DNA of 64,000 nt from Glandiceps talaboti. Lineage: Eukaryota > Hemichordata > Enteropneusta > Spengelidae. The DNA lies in contig NC_135554.1 of assembly GCF_964340395.1 (NCBI RefSeq), forward strand, positions 14,143,092 to 14,207,091. Direction: 5' to 3'. A program made the position numbers and the translations under genes. Numbering within the stretch: position 1 is the first letter of the stretch; every line of letters begins with the position of its first letter. The notes beneath the pieces are model-generated. The model was not told the origin of the DNA, ran no database searches, and saw nothing but the letters and a program-made list of their open reading frames with translations. Of this stretch, positions 45,717 through 57,096 are shown in pieces.

Positions 45717-47826
45717 AAATTTCATCTGTTCATTGCCGTCTGACAATGACGTCCCTGACTTCATACAGATATAAACAGTGTGATGTGGGGGGCGGGGGTT
45801 AGGGGGGTAGGGAGGTGTTTGTTCAATACATGTATAATGTAAGATTATGTTCATTGTCATCTGACATGATCCCTGTCACCATAGTAACATAGTTCGATGT
45901 GTGTTTTTTACCATAACAGCTGACTTGTCATCATCTCCCCCACCAAGTCCAAAGGATGACGACACACCTACCAGGAAGCAAGTCTCTTTCAAAACACCAA
46001 GGTCAAGTTCAAGTTCTCCTGACCCTGAACAATTGCCGAACAGGTACAGGAAGACACCGCTACCAGTAATAAAACCGCCAACTCCAATTAGAACACCCAC
46101 ATCACCACTAAGTACACGATTGAGTAGACCTGATGGACGAACTCCGTTACCAAGGGTAACAGACAGTCTGAGTAAACCTCAAGGACAGCTAGATACGGCT
46201 GTGAAAGATCGCTATGAACGATGGCTTGGATTAGATGTACCAAACAGAGAAGCGTTACAATCAAGGCAACTAGAAAAGGCAACGAGATTAATCATCGAAG
46301 CTAACCAGGCTATCGACAATTTAGAATCTAAGATAAAGGAGTTACAGAAAGAAAGAGACGAAGCTTGTGCCAGCAGAGATGAGGCAAGGTACTGTAATTC
46401 AAATCTTGAAGATTCGCTTAGACACTTGGAGAAAGAGAAAGAAATTGAGGCAGACAGAGTACATAAACTATCTGAGTACATCATACGACCTAGAAGTACG
46501 CCTGGTGGGAGAAGACAGCGTGCAACACCACAGAAATTCAGGCCGTTCAGTTTGAGAATAAGGAAATCTAAAACTGTGGACGATATAAAGGATATGGTGA
46601 GAAGACGGGAAGGTATACCATCAGAATGGCAACGTTTCTACTATGGCGGAAAACCACTCAAAGATTTCTTCACACTGCGGGAGCAGAGTGTTTATGATCA
46701 GTCCAAACTCGATCTGAAATTAGATGTCCCGGATGGTTCAGTGCCTATCATCATAAAGACAGTCGATGGGGATACCCACGTCATTGCAGTTGAAGTGGAG
46801 GAGACGATAGCTGCAGTCAAGGCAAGGATTTACGATAAACTTGGCATCCCACCACACCAAGTCAGACTGGTCTATGGAGGTATACACTTAGATAATAACA
46901 GAACGTTACAAGAATATGGAATAGAGAATGCAGCCACCGTACATATGGTTATGAGGTATACGATCACAGTTCGTACTTTCAACGACAGAAGTGTATCCCT
47001 TCAGGTTGGAGAGTCAGACACTATTAAGAAGATCAAGATACTCATCCACGAGAAAATGAATCTAGCACCAGAGATGCAGAGATTGATGTATTCAGGGAAA
47101 ATACTAGATAATCCTAAAACTCTTCAAGATTACCAAATGTGGGAAGGTAGTGTGATCACACTGATCCTGTCTGTCACGGTGATCCGTAAATCCCGACTAG
47201 ATTTTGACGATGATGAGTACCACATCGACCTTGATCCTAAAGATACTGTCATCAAACTAAAGCAGAAAGTCGAAGTCATGTCTGGTATAGAAGCAGAAAG
47301 ACAACATCTCATATTAGACGACGTCTACTTGACAAATTACGACAAGGTCGCCCCCTATGCTCAAAGGGGCAAGATAATATTTATGTACTGTGACCTTATT
47401 TTCATCACCTGGGAGACGGGAGAAGTTGTTCTTAGGAATGTGCGCCCTCAAGAGACAATCTATAAAATCAAGTCAAAGATTCACGAGTTGTTTGAAGTAC
47501 AGCCACCGTGGATCGGATTTACCTGCGAGCACAAAGAACTGAACGTTGACAATCTGACCTTTGAGGATTACAGCGTTGACGACGGTGCACAGGTGATATT
47601 TACACTCCGTGCTCTGCCCATCCAGGTCCTTACTCCAACTGGGAGAATCTGGAAAGTAAATGTTTACAGGAAATCCACCGTCAAACACGTCAAGAAATGG
47701 ATACAAGAAAAGGTGGGCATTCCGAAAAGTCAACAACGACTTCACTTCAATGGCAAGAAACTTTTGGATAACGACGTATTTGAGGATTATAACCTTGATG
47801 AACATTCTGTTATATATATCAAGTGA
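44235..47826 (+). CDS. CARD-CARD-coiled coil-six ubiquitin-like domain protein (3 exons)
   Basis: Exons 44235-44556, 45232-45579 and 45920-47826 join in phase 1 to encode 858 residues. Exon 1 is a CARD-like helical bundle (IDFVDDLRNEGILTEILIDD, LLQSTGPRAFKVFKKLLR, ELATKLENDV). Exon 2 is a second, weaker CARD/death-fold domain (DLWVEHIIPQLKSDPLDLSE, KTFLAFCDVL, HLVHEIL). Exon 3 holds a Pro/Ser linker (224-313), a coiled coil (about 335-408), then six tandem ubiquitin-like folds at about 423-496, 497-570, 571-641, 642-714, 715-787 and 788-858. UBL2, UBL3 and UBL6 are the clearest (GIPPHQVRLVYGG, LAPEMQRLMYSGK, GIPKSQQRLHFNGKKLLD). None ends in Gly-Gly and the protein stops at ...YIK, so it is not a ubiquitin precursor. 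A role as cytosolic innate-immune or cell-death adaptor is inferred. Confidence 0.85.
44811..44902. mobile_element. Hairpin MITE in intron 1 of the CARD gene
   Basis: TCTAGTCTAAGGGCTATCCG is answered by ACGGATAGCCTCTAGACAAG as inverted arms. A related copy lies at 52292-52379 (AGCCTAGAGACTATC...GATAGCGTCTAAACTAG, with shared GATCTTGAGAT). Confidence 0.65.
45232..45579 (+). CDS. Exon 2: second CARD-like domain
   Basis: 116 codons, phase 1-1, acceptor ..ggatcag, donor gtgagt. LHREAVIEDLWVEHIIPQL starts the fold. A CTAT/CTGT microsatellite begins 20 bp after the donor. Confidence 0.75.
45598..45715. repeat. (CTAT)n/(CTGT)n microsatellite in intron 2 of the CARD gene
   Basis: CTAT block, CTGT block, then CTAT block. 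Confidence 0.97.
45920..47826 (+). CDS. Exon 3: linker, coiled coil and six UBL domains
   Basis: Single 1907-nt exon after acceptor ..ccataacag; stop TGA at 47824-47826. All six UBLs are intronless, so they could have arisen by tandem duplication within one exon or by retroposition followed by divergence. Confidence 0.88.
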
Positions 47827-48054
47827 CGATCACGTGATAAATGAAACTGATTAAAAACCTTACGACAAGAAATAGCCTAGAGACTAGGCTGTCTGACTCC
47901 ACATATCTGGCTTGAAAGTATATAATATATATATATATTCCGGAGAATGACATTTCCACTGGACTGTCAGCCATATTTCTGGGCTAGACCACAAATACAG
48001 CACCCTACTGACATAAAGTATGTGCACATTGATCAATTTTTATACAGTAAAACT

Positions 48055-48060
48055 AATAAA
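48055..48060 (+). terminator. Candidate poly(A) signal of the CARD-UBL gene
   Basis: AATAAA 229 nt after the stop; another AATAAA is at 48266-48271. Either could serve. Confidence 0.4.
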
Positions 48061-48171
48061 TATATACCAAAGTCAAGTTAAAAATGTGAAGTTAGAGCAC
48101 AATTTAATGTACAATTATTGGTTTGTTACTATGCAATGGCAGAGTGAGTTAATTGTAAATTGTACATCGTA

Positions 48172-48246
48172 TGGAGAGAGAGAGAGAGAGAGAGACAGAG
48201 AGACAGAGAGAGACAGAGAGAGACAGAGACAGAGAGAGAAGGAGAG
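48172..48246. repeat. (GA)n/(GACAGA)n microsatellite
   Basis: GA run passing into AGACAG units. Confidence 0.95.
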
Positions 48247-48289
48247 AGTTGAAATATGTATCTGTAATAAATAGACATTTAAAATCTTT

Positions 48290-49130
48290 TGAATATTATT
48301 TTGTGAATTTGTAAATAGTAGAAATAAAAAGGAGTACGTAATTATTAAATCTGTAAATGACATTTCGGGAGCCTATAGTAATTAAAAGCCTAATAGGGAG
48401 AGAATCAAGGAAATCAAGCCTGGTTTGTTGCATAAAAAGTGACCCTCCCCCATGCCCAATTCCTTTCTGTAACACATGACCCTCCCGTGTTCAAATATTT
48501 CAACAACGTGGGTTAAAATACTGTCAGACGTAATAAAGGACACAAGTTAGCTGTTTGCTACTACTACCACCACAGTGAATTTGTGAAGGCACCGGATTAA
48601 CTAATTTCCGTGTTTGGATTTGAAGGTCAGAAATCCATAAGACTAGATGGGTGTACTACTAGCATTATCGGAACTAAAGTTAACATCTCCACTCCATCGC
48701 ATTATCACTAATATCTTACAACAGCACACACACTTTTCCCCTGTCGTAGAACCCACTCCTCTAGCTCTCTTCACCCTAGTGGGATGCCAAAATCACAAAA
48801 TAATGCAAAGCTAAGACTTATCGTCCTCTAATTTTATTTTCTAACATATGGCCCTCCCCCAAGAACCGATTTGTAACACGTTCAAAATTCATCTCGTGAC
48901 ACATTGTTCAATACTTTTATGACGGGACAAGAAGTATTTGTCTCAAATGCCAACTCATGAAGTTATGTGTAGGTTTTAGCACAACTATATACTGAGGTTC
49001 ACTGTCATTCTTTTATGTCAATGATGTAAATTCCTTCTCCCCCCCCCCCAACCCATGTCTTATGTTACGTAATATACAATCTTCCCTGAATTGTGTATAC
49101 AGTACTTATATCATAATATTCACCATTCAA
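48290..49130. other. Intergenic, no gene seen
   Basis: Contains degenerate 'GTGACCCTCCCCC'-type phrases (48440, 48478, 48846) also seen near 14930 and 23070. They may be remnants of a dispersed repeat. Confidence 0.4.
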
Positions 49131-49133
49131 CAC

Positions 49134-49170
49134 TACACACACACACACATACACATACACATACACACAC

Positions 49171-49225
<55 letters not shown>
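49134..49225. repeat. (CA)n microsatellite
   Basis: CA run with ATACA interruptions. Confidence 0.97.
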
Positions 49226-49227
<2 letters not shown>

Positions 49228-50001
49228 TCATCTTTTAAATAAGAATTACAAAAGTTTATTGGTGGCTGTCATAATCATTTATACAATATTGCTGATTAAT
49301 CATCAAATGAAGCTTCAAAGTTATCATTTGTAAAATGCTGAGACATATACAAAATAAAGTGGTTAAAATGAGTACCAAAAGTAATCCTAAAGTATCCTGG
49401 TGAACAGAGAATATTGTTCTGTTTTCAGAGAAGTTAACTGAAGTTTGGCAAGATGTTTTCAGGGTAAGTGTATTAATTAAGAAAACGCTTGGTATACACA
49501 TAATAGATGCGTTGTCTCTGTGCAATATACAGTAACACTGGAAAACCAAGCAGTCTTGCAGTAATTATAACACTGTGAGTTTTTTAATTAGGAGTATGTA
49601 TGTGAACACTAATGCTATCTAAACCTCGAAATCTAGCAATATAGTGAACATTATGCAACAAACTGCTGAAATATTGTTTAGTTTCTTTTGGTACTTTGCA
49701 ATACAAATCTACGACATGTTGAAGGAGGCCAGGCATAGAAGAACTTCAATTCCCTAGCTCCTCCTGCCTTGGTAAAAAAAAAACCTTCAAATCCCTAGCT
49801 GTCTGTGCCTTCCTTGCAATGTTATCTGCATTTCTAAGGCTATGTATCTTGCTCTAATGGTTCCATTCCCTGGCACTGTGTAACATACATCTTACACTTT
49901 GCTACTTTTCTGTGTGACTTTACCGCTCTACTCCTTCTCTACTTTCAAGTGTGTCTTACACATTTACAATTACTGAGTAGATTTAAAAATGCCTAACTTG
50001 T

Positions 50002-50190
50002 GAATGGTTAGCACCAATTTGCTATCAATTTTGGTATATGAATGGCATCACTGATTGGCTATCAGGTTTGCTATACAATTGGCTAGCACTGATTGGCTAT
50101 AAGGTTTGCAATGTGAATGGCTAGCACTCATTGGCTATCAAGTTCTGTATGTGAATGACTAGTACCAACTGGGTATACAGGATCAATGGT
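50002..50190. repeat. Imperfect 38-bp tandem repeat, about 5 copies
   Basis: GAATGGCTAGCACTGATTGG-type units recur at about 50002, 50040, 50077, 50115 and 50153. Confidence 0.8.
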
Positions 50191-50779
50191 AAAGTACACT
50201 AGTAATTTTATTTGCTTCTTGCTCAAATTCTCTATCAAAGAATCAGCTACTGGTATCTCAGAAGATTTTCTATCATTTCTTAAATCATGAAATATGTGCT
50301 TTTAATTTACAGTTGTACTACTATCAAATGATTTATACAACATAGTTTAAATTTAAATAAATTATGAACATACAAAAATAGAGTATTTACATAATCAAAG
50401 TTGCAGTCAAATTACAAATTTCATCACCTTCACAAAATATTTTAAATTTTGACATTTTGACATAACAATATAATATCAGAGATGCAAAGGTCTACGGCTA
50501 CAATAACGAGTTTATCCCAAATGTACATCAACAGAATATCATATTTCACATATATTCAATTTCATCAGATATTACCAGATACCTGTATGTCACAAACATA
50601 TTTATATTTTTAATACAATATGGGTAGATTAATTAAAGGTCAAATCTTAACATGCAGACTATTTACAAATGAAATGAGCAACTAATTGTATGACATTGTT
50701 ACCTTGTACCACTCAAGTCATAAACTAGACTGGTATAAGTAAAAAGAACTTGTGCATGCATTTATACCAGTATTAATGG

Positions 50780-51727
50780 TTAAACCCTTCAAAGCCTGAC
50801 ACCCTATATATAGGGTGTCATTACATAGAGTTACAGAAACCAAGTCATTAAAGCCTTACACCCTATATATAGGGTGTCATTACATAGAGTTACAGAAACC
50901 AAGTCATTAAAGCCTGACACCCTATAGGTGTTATTAAGTAGAGTTACAAAAACCAGTCATTAAAGGCCGACACTCTATGTTTAGGGTGTAATTACATAGA
51001 GTTACAGAAACCAAGTCATTAAAGCCTGACACCCTATATATAGGGTGTAATTACATAGAGTTACATAAACAAATCATTAAAGCCTGACACCCTATAGGTG
51101 TTATTACGTAGAGTTACAAAAACCAGTCATTAAAGGCCGACACCCTATGTTTAGGGTCTAATTACATAGAGTTACAGAAACCAAGTCATTAAAGCCTGAT
51201 ACCCTATGTTTAGGGTGTAATTACATAGAGTTACAGAAACCAAGTCATTAAAGCCTGATATCCTATATATAGGGTGTAATTACGTGTAGAGTTACAGAAA
51301 CCAAGTCATTAAAGGCCGACACCCTATATTTATGGTGTAATTACAGAGTTACAGAAACCAAGTCATTAAAGCCTGATATCCTATATATAGGGTGTAATTA
51401 CGTGTAGAGTTACAGAAACCAAGTCATTAAAGGCCGACACCCTATATTTATGGTGTAATTACAGAGTTACAGAAACCAAGTCATTAAAGCCTGATATCCT
51501 ATATATAGGGTGTAATTACGTGTAGAGTTACAGAAACCAAGTCATTAAAGGCTGACATCCTATATTTATGGTGTAATTACAGAGTTACAGAAACCAAGTC
51601 ATTAAAGCCTGATATCCTATATTTAGGGTGTAATTACAGAGTTACAGAAACCAAGTCATTAAAGCCTGATACCCTATATTTAGGGTGTAATTACGTGTAG
51701 AGTTACAGAAACCAAGTCATTAAAGGG
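50780..51727. repeat. Minisatellite of about 59 bp with a palindromic core, about 16 copies
   Basis: The unit contains GAGTTACAGAAACCAAGTCA, TTAAAGCCTGA and the palindrome ACCCTATATATAGGGT. Copies vary in the palindrome (ATGTTTAGG, AGGTG) and in length. The array lies downstream of the CPLANE1-like gene, possibly within its 3' UTR. Confidence 0.95.
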
Positions 51728-51729
51728 TT

Positions 51730-52970
51730 AAGTATATGTATTTATCAATGACTTCGGTCATAACAATGTGTTACAATAACTAAATATTTACTAACATTTA
51801 TAATCAGTTGGCATGTCTGAAGTGTTGTCCCTATCCACACATACTGTAGTATTAAAGATAAATATATATATACCGTATGTGTGTAATCTACATAGTTTCA
51901 GTAATGTCTGATGGTGCTGACTAAAGTAGGCAATTGTCTAGTATTAGTTCAAAAAACAATATATGGACAAACAAATTATTCTAATAGCCGACTGAAAATA
52001 AACAATTATTTGCATCTTTTTGGCACCAATTTGCATTGCTTGAATTGAAAAAAAAAAGACTGTAACTTTTGAGTTGAGAATACTAGTAGTTTGATTTGAA
52101 ATATGTGTTGCTAAATACTAACCAAATATACATACAATACAATACATCTACTCTAGATTATGTTTCACTCTACAAAGTACTGTGAATTGATAAAAAAAAA
52201 AAATTGTCTTGTCCTTACTTGACTATCAGTACACATTAATTTGCATATTATCAGTATACTGCAAAAAAAAACACAGTATTATGAACATACATAGCCTAGA
52301 GACTATCTGTGGTTTTGAATCTCGTCAGGAGGAAGAGAGATCTTGAGATTGGAAGTCATGGATAGCGTCTAAACTAGAACATACAACGAAAGTGTACAAA
52401 TATTTGATAAAACTTACATACTAGTAACTTGTAGTTGTGTTTATAGAATGCTTCTAACGAATTTAAGTCATTCTTAACATTACATACAGTAGTATAGGTG
52501 AATATTGTCTGAATGGGGTTACACAGTATAAAGTATTTTCTAAATAAAATGTGTACATATGTTATTGAAGATATTCAATGGTTTGTGTTGAATATGTCCA
52601 ATGGAAAAATCTATAGCACCATCTGTTACTCAATGTGTTGTAGTATACCCTAGCAAATATGCAAAACCCTGACTACAAAAATTCTAGATTACATACAATA
52701 CATGGAGATGAAGGATATAATAATGGTATATATATATGTGTATATTAACATATTAAATATTAATTTCATATTTTTGACAGTCATAAATTATTCCTAGAGT
52801 TTATGAATTTAAGAAGTCAAAGCAGGTAGTTGTTATGATCAAAACTAAACTTGACAAATTGTGTCTGAATATTTGGAATCTGTAGCTATTTTGTGCGGAT
52901 ATATAAATACTGCACATAGTAATGCCCAGTATAGATTATAAGATACGACGACATTCATGCCATGCTGTCA
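51730..52970. other. Intergenic/3' UTR region, no gene seen
   Basis: A+T-rich. The only structured element is the hairpin at 52292-52379. Confidence 0.5.
52292..52379. mobile_element. Second copy of the hairpin MITE
   Basis: AGCCTAGAGACTATCTGTGG and CATGGATAGCGTCTAAACTA form the arms; shares GATCTTGAGAT with the copy at 44811-44902. Confidence 0.6.
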
Positions 52971-52973
52971 GTA

Positions 52974-53612
52974 GTTTAGAAGTCTGATAGGGCTAAACAA
53001 CACAACATATCTTCTTACACTGGTCTGATAGGACTGAACTACACAACGTATCTTACAGTGGTTTAGAAGTCTGATAGGGCTAAACAACACAAATTATCTT
53101 ACAGTGGTTTCGAGGCCTGATAGGGCTAAACAACACAACATATCTTACAGTGGTTTAGAGGCCTGATAGGGCTAAACAACACAACATATCTTACAGTGGT
53201 TTAGAGGCCTGATAGGGCTGAACAACATAACATGTCTTACAGTGGTTTAGAGGCCTGATAGGGCTGAACAACACAACATATCTTACAGTGGTTTAGAGGC
53301 CTGATAGGGCTAAACAACACAACGTATCTTACAGTGGTTTAGAGGCCTGATAGGGCTAAACAACACAACATATCTTACAGTGGTTTAGTGGCCTGATAGG
53401 GCTGAACAACACAACGTATCTTACAGTGGTTTAGAGGCCTGATAGGGCTGAACAACACGACGTATCTTACAGTGGTTTAGAGGCCTGATAGGGCTGAACA
53501 ACACAACATATCTTACAGTGGTTTAGAAGTCTGATAGGGCTAAACAACACGACGTATCTTACAGTGGTTTAGAAGTCTGATAGGGCTGAACAACATGACA
53601 TATCTTATGGTT
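52974..53612. repeat. 46-bp minisatellite, about 13 copies
   Basis: The unit reads CTTACAGTGGTTTAGAGGCC then TGATAGGGCT(A/G)AACAACAC. Variants are AGAGG/AGAAG and CATAT/CGTAT. Confidence 0.97.
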
Positions 53613-54100
53613 TAAACCCAGTATAGAAATACCATTTACCCATGCTGAGGTTTAAGTAAGACTTCTATCAAGAACACTAACCATTTCCTACTCATTTAAA
53701 TGTCTTAAGACATCTTTCCACTACATTGAAATCAATGATTAGTTTTTGATCACTTAGTTCCTTTATCTGACAATGGGACTGTCATCAGATGTATACTAAA
53801 TCTGGACAAAAATATGAATATTACATATCAGATATGGTAATTACAAGAACAATTATCAATACACATCTTTTGTACATTTCAAGTGACATATGAACTATTT
53901 TTACCAACTTAAAGTTGCCATAGTATAATATTTAAAACTCAAGGTATTAGACTGGCTAGTCACCAACATCTACTACTGTGTGGCTATCAATAGTAAACCA
54001 TGTATGGAAGCACCAGATTAAATCTCTTGATAACTTTGTAGCCTCTAGTAAAGATAAGTAAACATTTGAACACTGTCTTGTGTGTTCACTGTGCTAATGA

Positions 54101-54312
54101 CAGTGTGTGTGTGTGTGTGTGTGTTTGTGTATGGTGGGAATGAGAGTGAGTGAGTGTGTGTGTGAGTGCATGAGCAAGTGTGAGTGTGTGTGTGTGTGTG
54201 AGTGAACATGTTGCATGTCTATCCATGCAAGTATTGTTTTTATGTTCATGTGCATCTGAACATGGTGTTCTATTTATATAAGGATGTTTCTGACTGACAT
54301 GCATGTGAGTGT

Positions 54313-54393
<81 letters not shown>
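54101..54393. repeat. (GT)n microsatellites
   Basis: GT blocks at 54101-54130, 54150-54200 and 54313-54393 with GTGA variants. Confidence 0.96.
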
Positions 54394-54397
<4 letters not shown>

Positions 54398-54618
54398 ACT
54401 GTTTATCTGCGCATGTCTTTGCATCATGTTTTTGGACATATGTTTTGAACTGTAATTTACACAAATTCTTGGTTATTTTATCATCTTTTTTTGTATACTT
54501 TTCAGTCATCATCATTATGTGACCATTTTCTGACAACAGAATTCTCTGTCATAAAATTGAAATCATTTCCAGGTAGTGTATTTTGGTTTTTAAACTGCCA
54601 TCATTCTATTTTATTGTT

Positions 54619-54783
54619 TTACTTGACATCAGCTACCATCTTTTCAATAGCTGACCAGTCAATATCACTGATGATACTCTCACTACCAACTGATGCAATC
54701 TCTTCAAGTTGTCTAATATCCACAGCTGAAGTGTAGTCGTCACCATCAATGTAATCCAAACTCATACCAGAGTATTCTGATGC
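54619..54783 (-). CDS. CPLANE1-like gene, terminal exon
   Basis: 55 codons from acceptor ..atttatag to TAA (54619-54621). Acidic, ends DIDWSAIEKMVADVK. Confidence 0.88.
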   Translation of the reverse strand, partial: ASEYSGMSLDYIDGDDYTSAVDIRQLEEIASVGSESIISDIDWSAIEKMVADVK

Positions 54784-56942
54784 CTATAAATGAAAAAAAA
54801 AAAAAAATAATAATTATCACCATCAGTTGGAACATACACATAGATACCGAGAGCTTCAACACTTTTCTAGCTACGACAAAATTTTATTTTAATGTAAAAT
54901 ACGCATCAGAAATTAAGTTAAAAAAACTCCCGCCAATTCTTTGTTAAAATCAATAAAAAAATCTTGGGTCACCATCCAAATTTTGAAATAGAGGTCAAAA
55001 TGATATCAAATTTGCCAATTCAGAATCTAATATGGTCATCGAATAATGTAATAACTCTATGGGAAAATGGAAAATTGGTGATTTCTTTAAAATTGAGACA
55101 GTGAACTCGCAAATTTCTTTCATTATTTTCAGCAGGACCAGGAACAAGCTTTCATATGGCAAAGTTTGAAAAGAAGTGAATAACTTTGATTTTCAAGAAT
55201 ATTTGTCCCTAGGGTGTATTCTATCTTACAAATACTCAAAGACAATAAAATTAATTTGAACATGGTGACAACCATGCCTACAATTCAGCCTCTATACTAG
55301 AAGCAACAAGTCGTTTGGTAACAACCAGGTAATGTTTTTCATATGTATACAGCACAAATGAAATGGATTGTATCGATACAACTCAACTCAAAGGTTTCCA
55401 AAAACCCTGACGAGCTTTCACACTGTTAAAAGGATCACCAGGTCTCATTCATATGAATCTGGCAGCAGCATCACAGTAGGAAATGAGTAACTGTTGCATC
55501 TAGATTTATAGTGACATTCAACTGTCTTAACAATGAAATGTCAACTCTTCAACATTTCCACCATGTACCAATAATGGATATTAATATGCAGAAGTGACAA
55601 AACAAGATCGATACACCAAAGTTTTAGTCTAAACTGCCACAAGTAAAATCTATAGTCGGGTGGGGCCTGGGTGACTTCAGGATAGCCTGTGGACCGACTG
55701 GGAAAGTCTTGACAGTTCCACAGCAACGTGATATAGAGTGTGCAACATAGGCCTGGCACATAGTCCAAAAACCTGAATGGATCTCTGTAACATTATATCT
55801 GATTGTGTGTATTTGTCTGCATAACTGAAAATCGCTGGGAGCAATTACCAGCACAAACATTTTTTTTTAAAAGAAAAAAAAATTTATAGTTAATCCAAAT
55901 ATACATGTCTTTTTCTGTTCTAGCAATTATAAAGACAGAAGTGTAACTCACAGCTGTAAATGCAGTGTCATCTTTGCCTAGAAGTTGTCTGATTTCGTCT
56001 GGTACTGTCCACTGACTCTCTGCACTAATTTCAGACACTTCATCAAGAATATCCTCTGCTGTCATTGGTCGATATGGATCTGCATATGGACGGAGTCTCT
56101 GACTTTGTCTCGTAGGTGATTTTATAAATGACCTGCTAGGGGGTCCAAGCTGACTTGTGGGTGACCTTAAGAATGTCCTAGGGGGTCCAACTGTAAGATT
56201 AAGATGTCAAGTTTGAACAACTGTACACATTACATGGGAAGATGTAAACATGAAAGGGTGATTTGTTCGAAACATGTCTGTGTCTCAATCAAAAGTGGAA
56301 GAAGAGAAATTGTGTAGTATGAATGAAAGGGTTTGTTGAGGAGTTCATTATAGCAAAGTGTCTGAATTACTAGTTCATGTAGTAGAGCAAACTAGTGTTT
56401 GTTATAACAGAATTCACTGCATTACTCTAATAGAGTTCAGACTATATTAATTGAAAAATAATGCATTTTTTCAATCAGCCTCTAACATCTATATTCAAAA
56501 ACACACCTTACAAAAAATACGATCTTTTGATAGTTTTGATACAATGATGAATGTGTACGGTGATATTTGCTATATACATGTAGACAGTACATGATGATTG
56601 TACATAACTGTTATACATCTATCTTACCATATGCAGTCTTATGTCTGACAGATGGTCCTTTAGAGGTTTGTAACCTGTCTACATACGTAGATGGTGATTT
56701 ACTTCTCTCCTTGTAATGTACACCTACAGCTGGTGTAGGACTCACTCTTCCTTCTGTAACACAAACATCAACATTATCAAATGTCAAGTTTGCAATATGC
56801 TTCATCGGTAACTATGTTTTTTTGTCCGGGACACTCTTTCTTCTTTTCGATAACAATATGTGAATTTCTATGTCCACAAGACATCTGTCAATGTCACCAA
56901 AGTATAAAAAGTGGACCTGACATGTCAACCTTCAAGTAGCAT

Positions 56943-56974
<32 letters not shown>

Positions 56975-57025
56975 TTTCTAATCAATCAATCAATCACCCA
57001 ATCACCCAACCAACCAACCAATCAT

Positions 57026-57096
<71 letters not shown>

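Noticed and set aside
54086-54536. TH-repeat ORFs
   Set aside because: (GT)n microsatellite translation.
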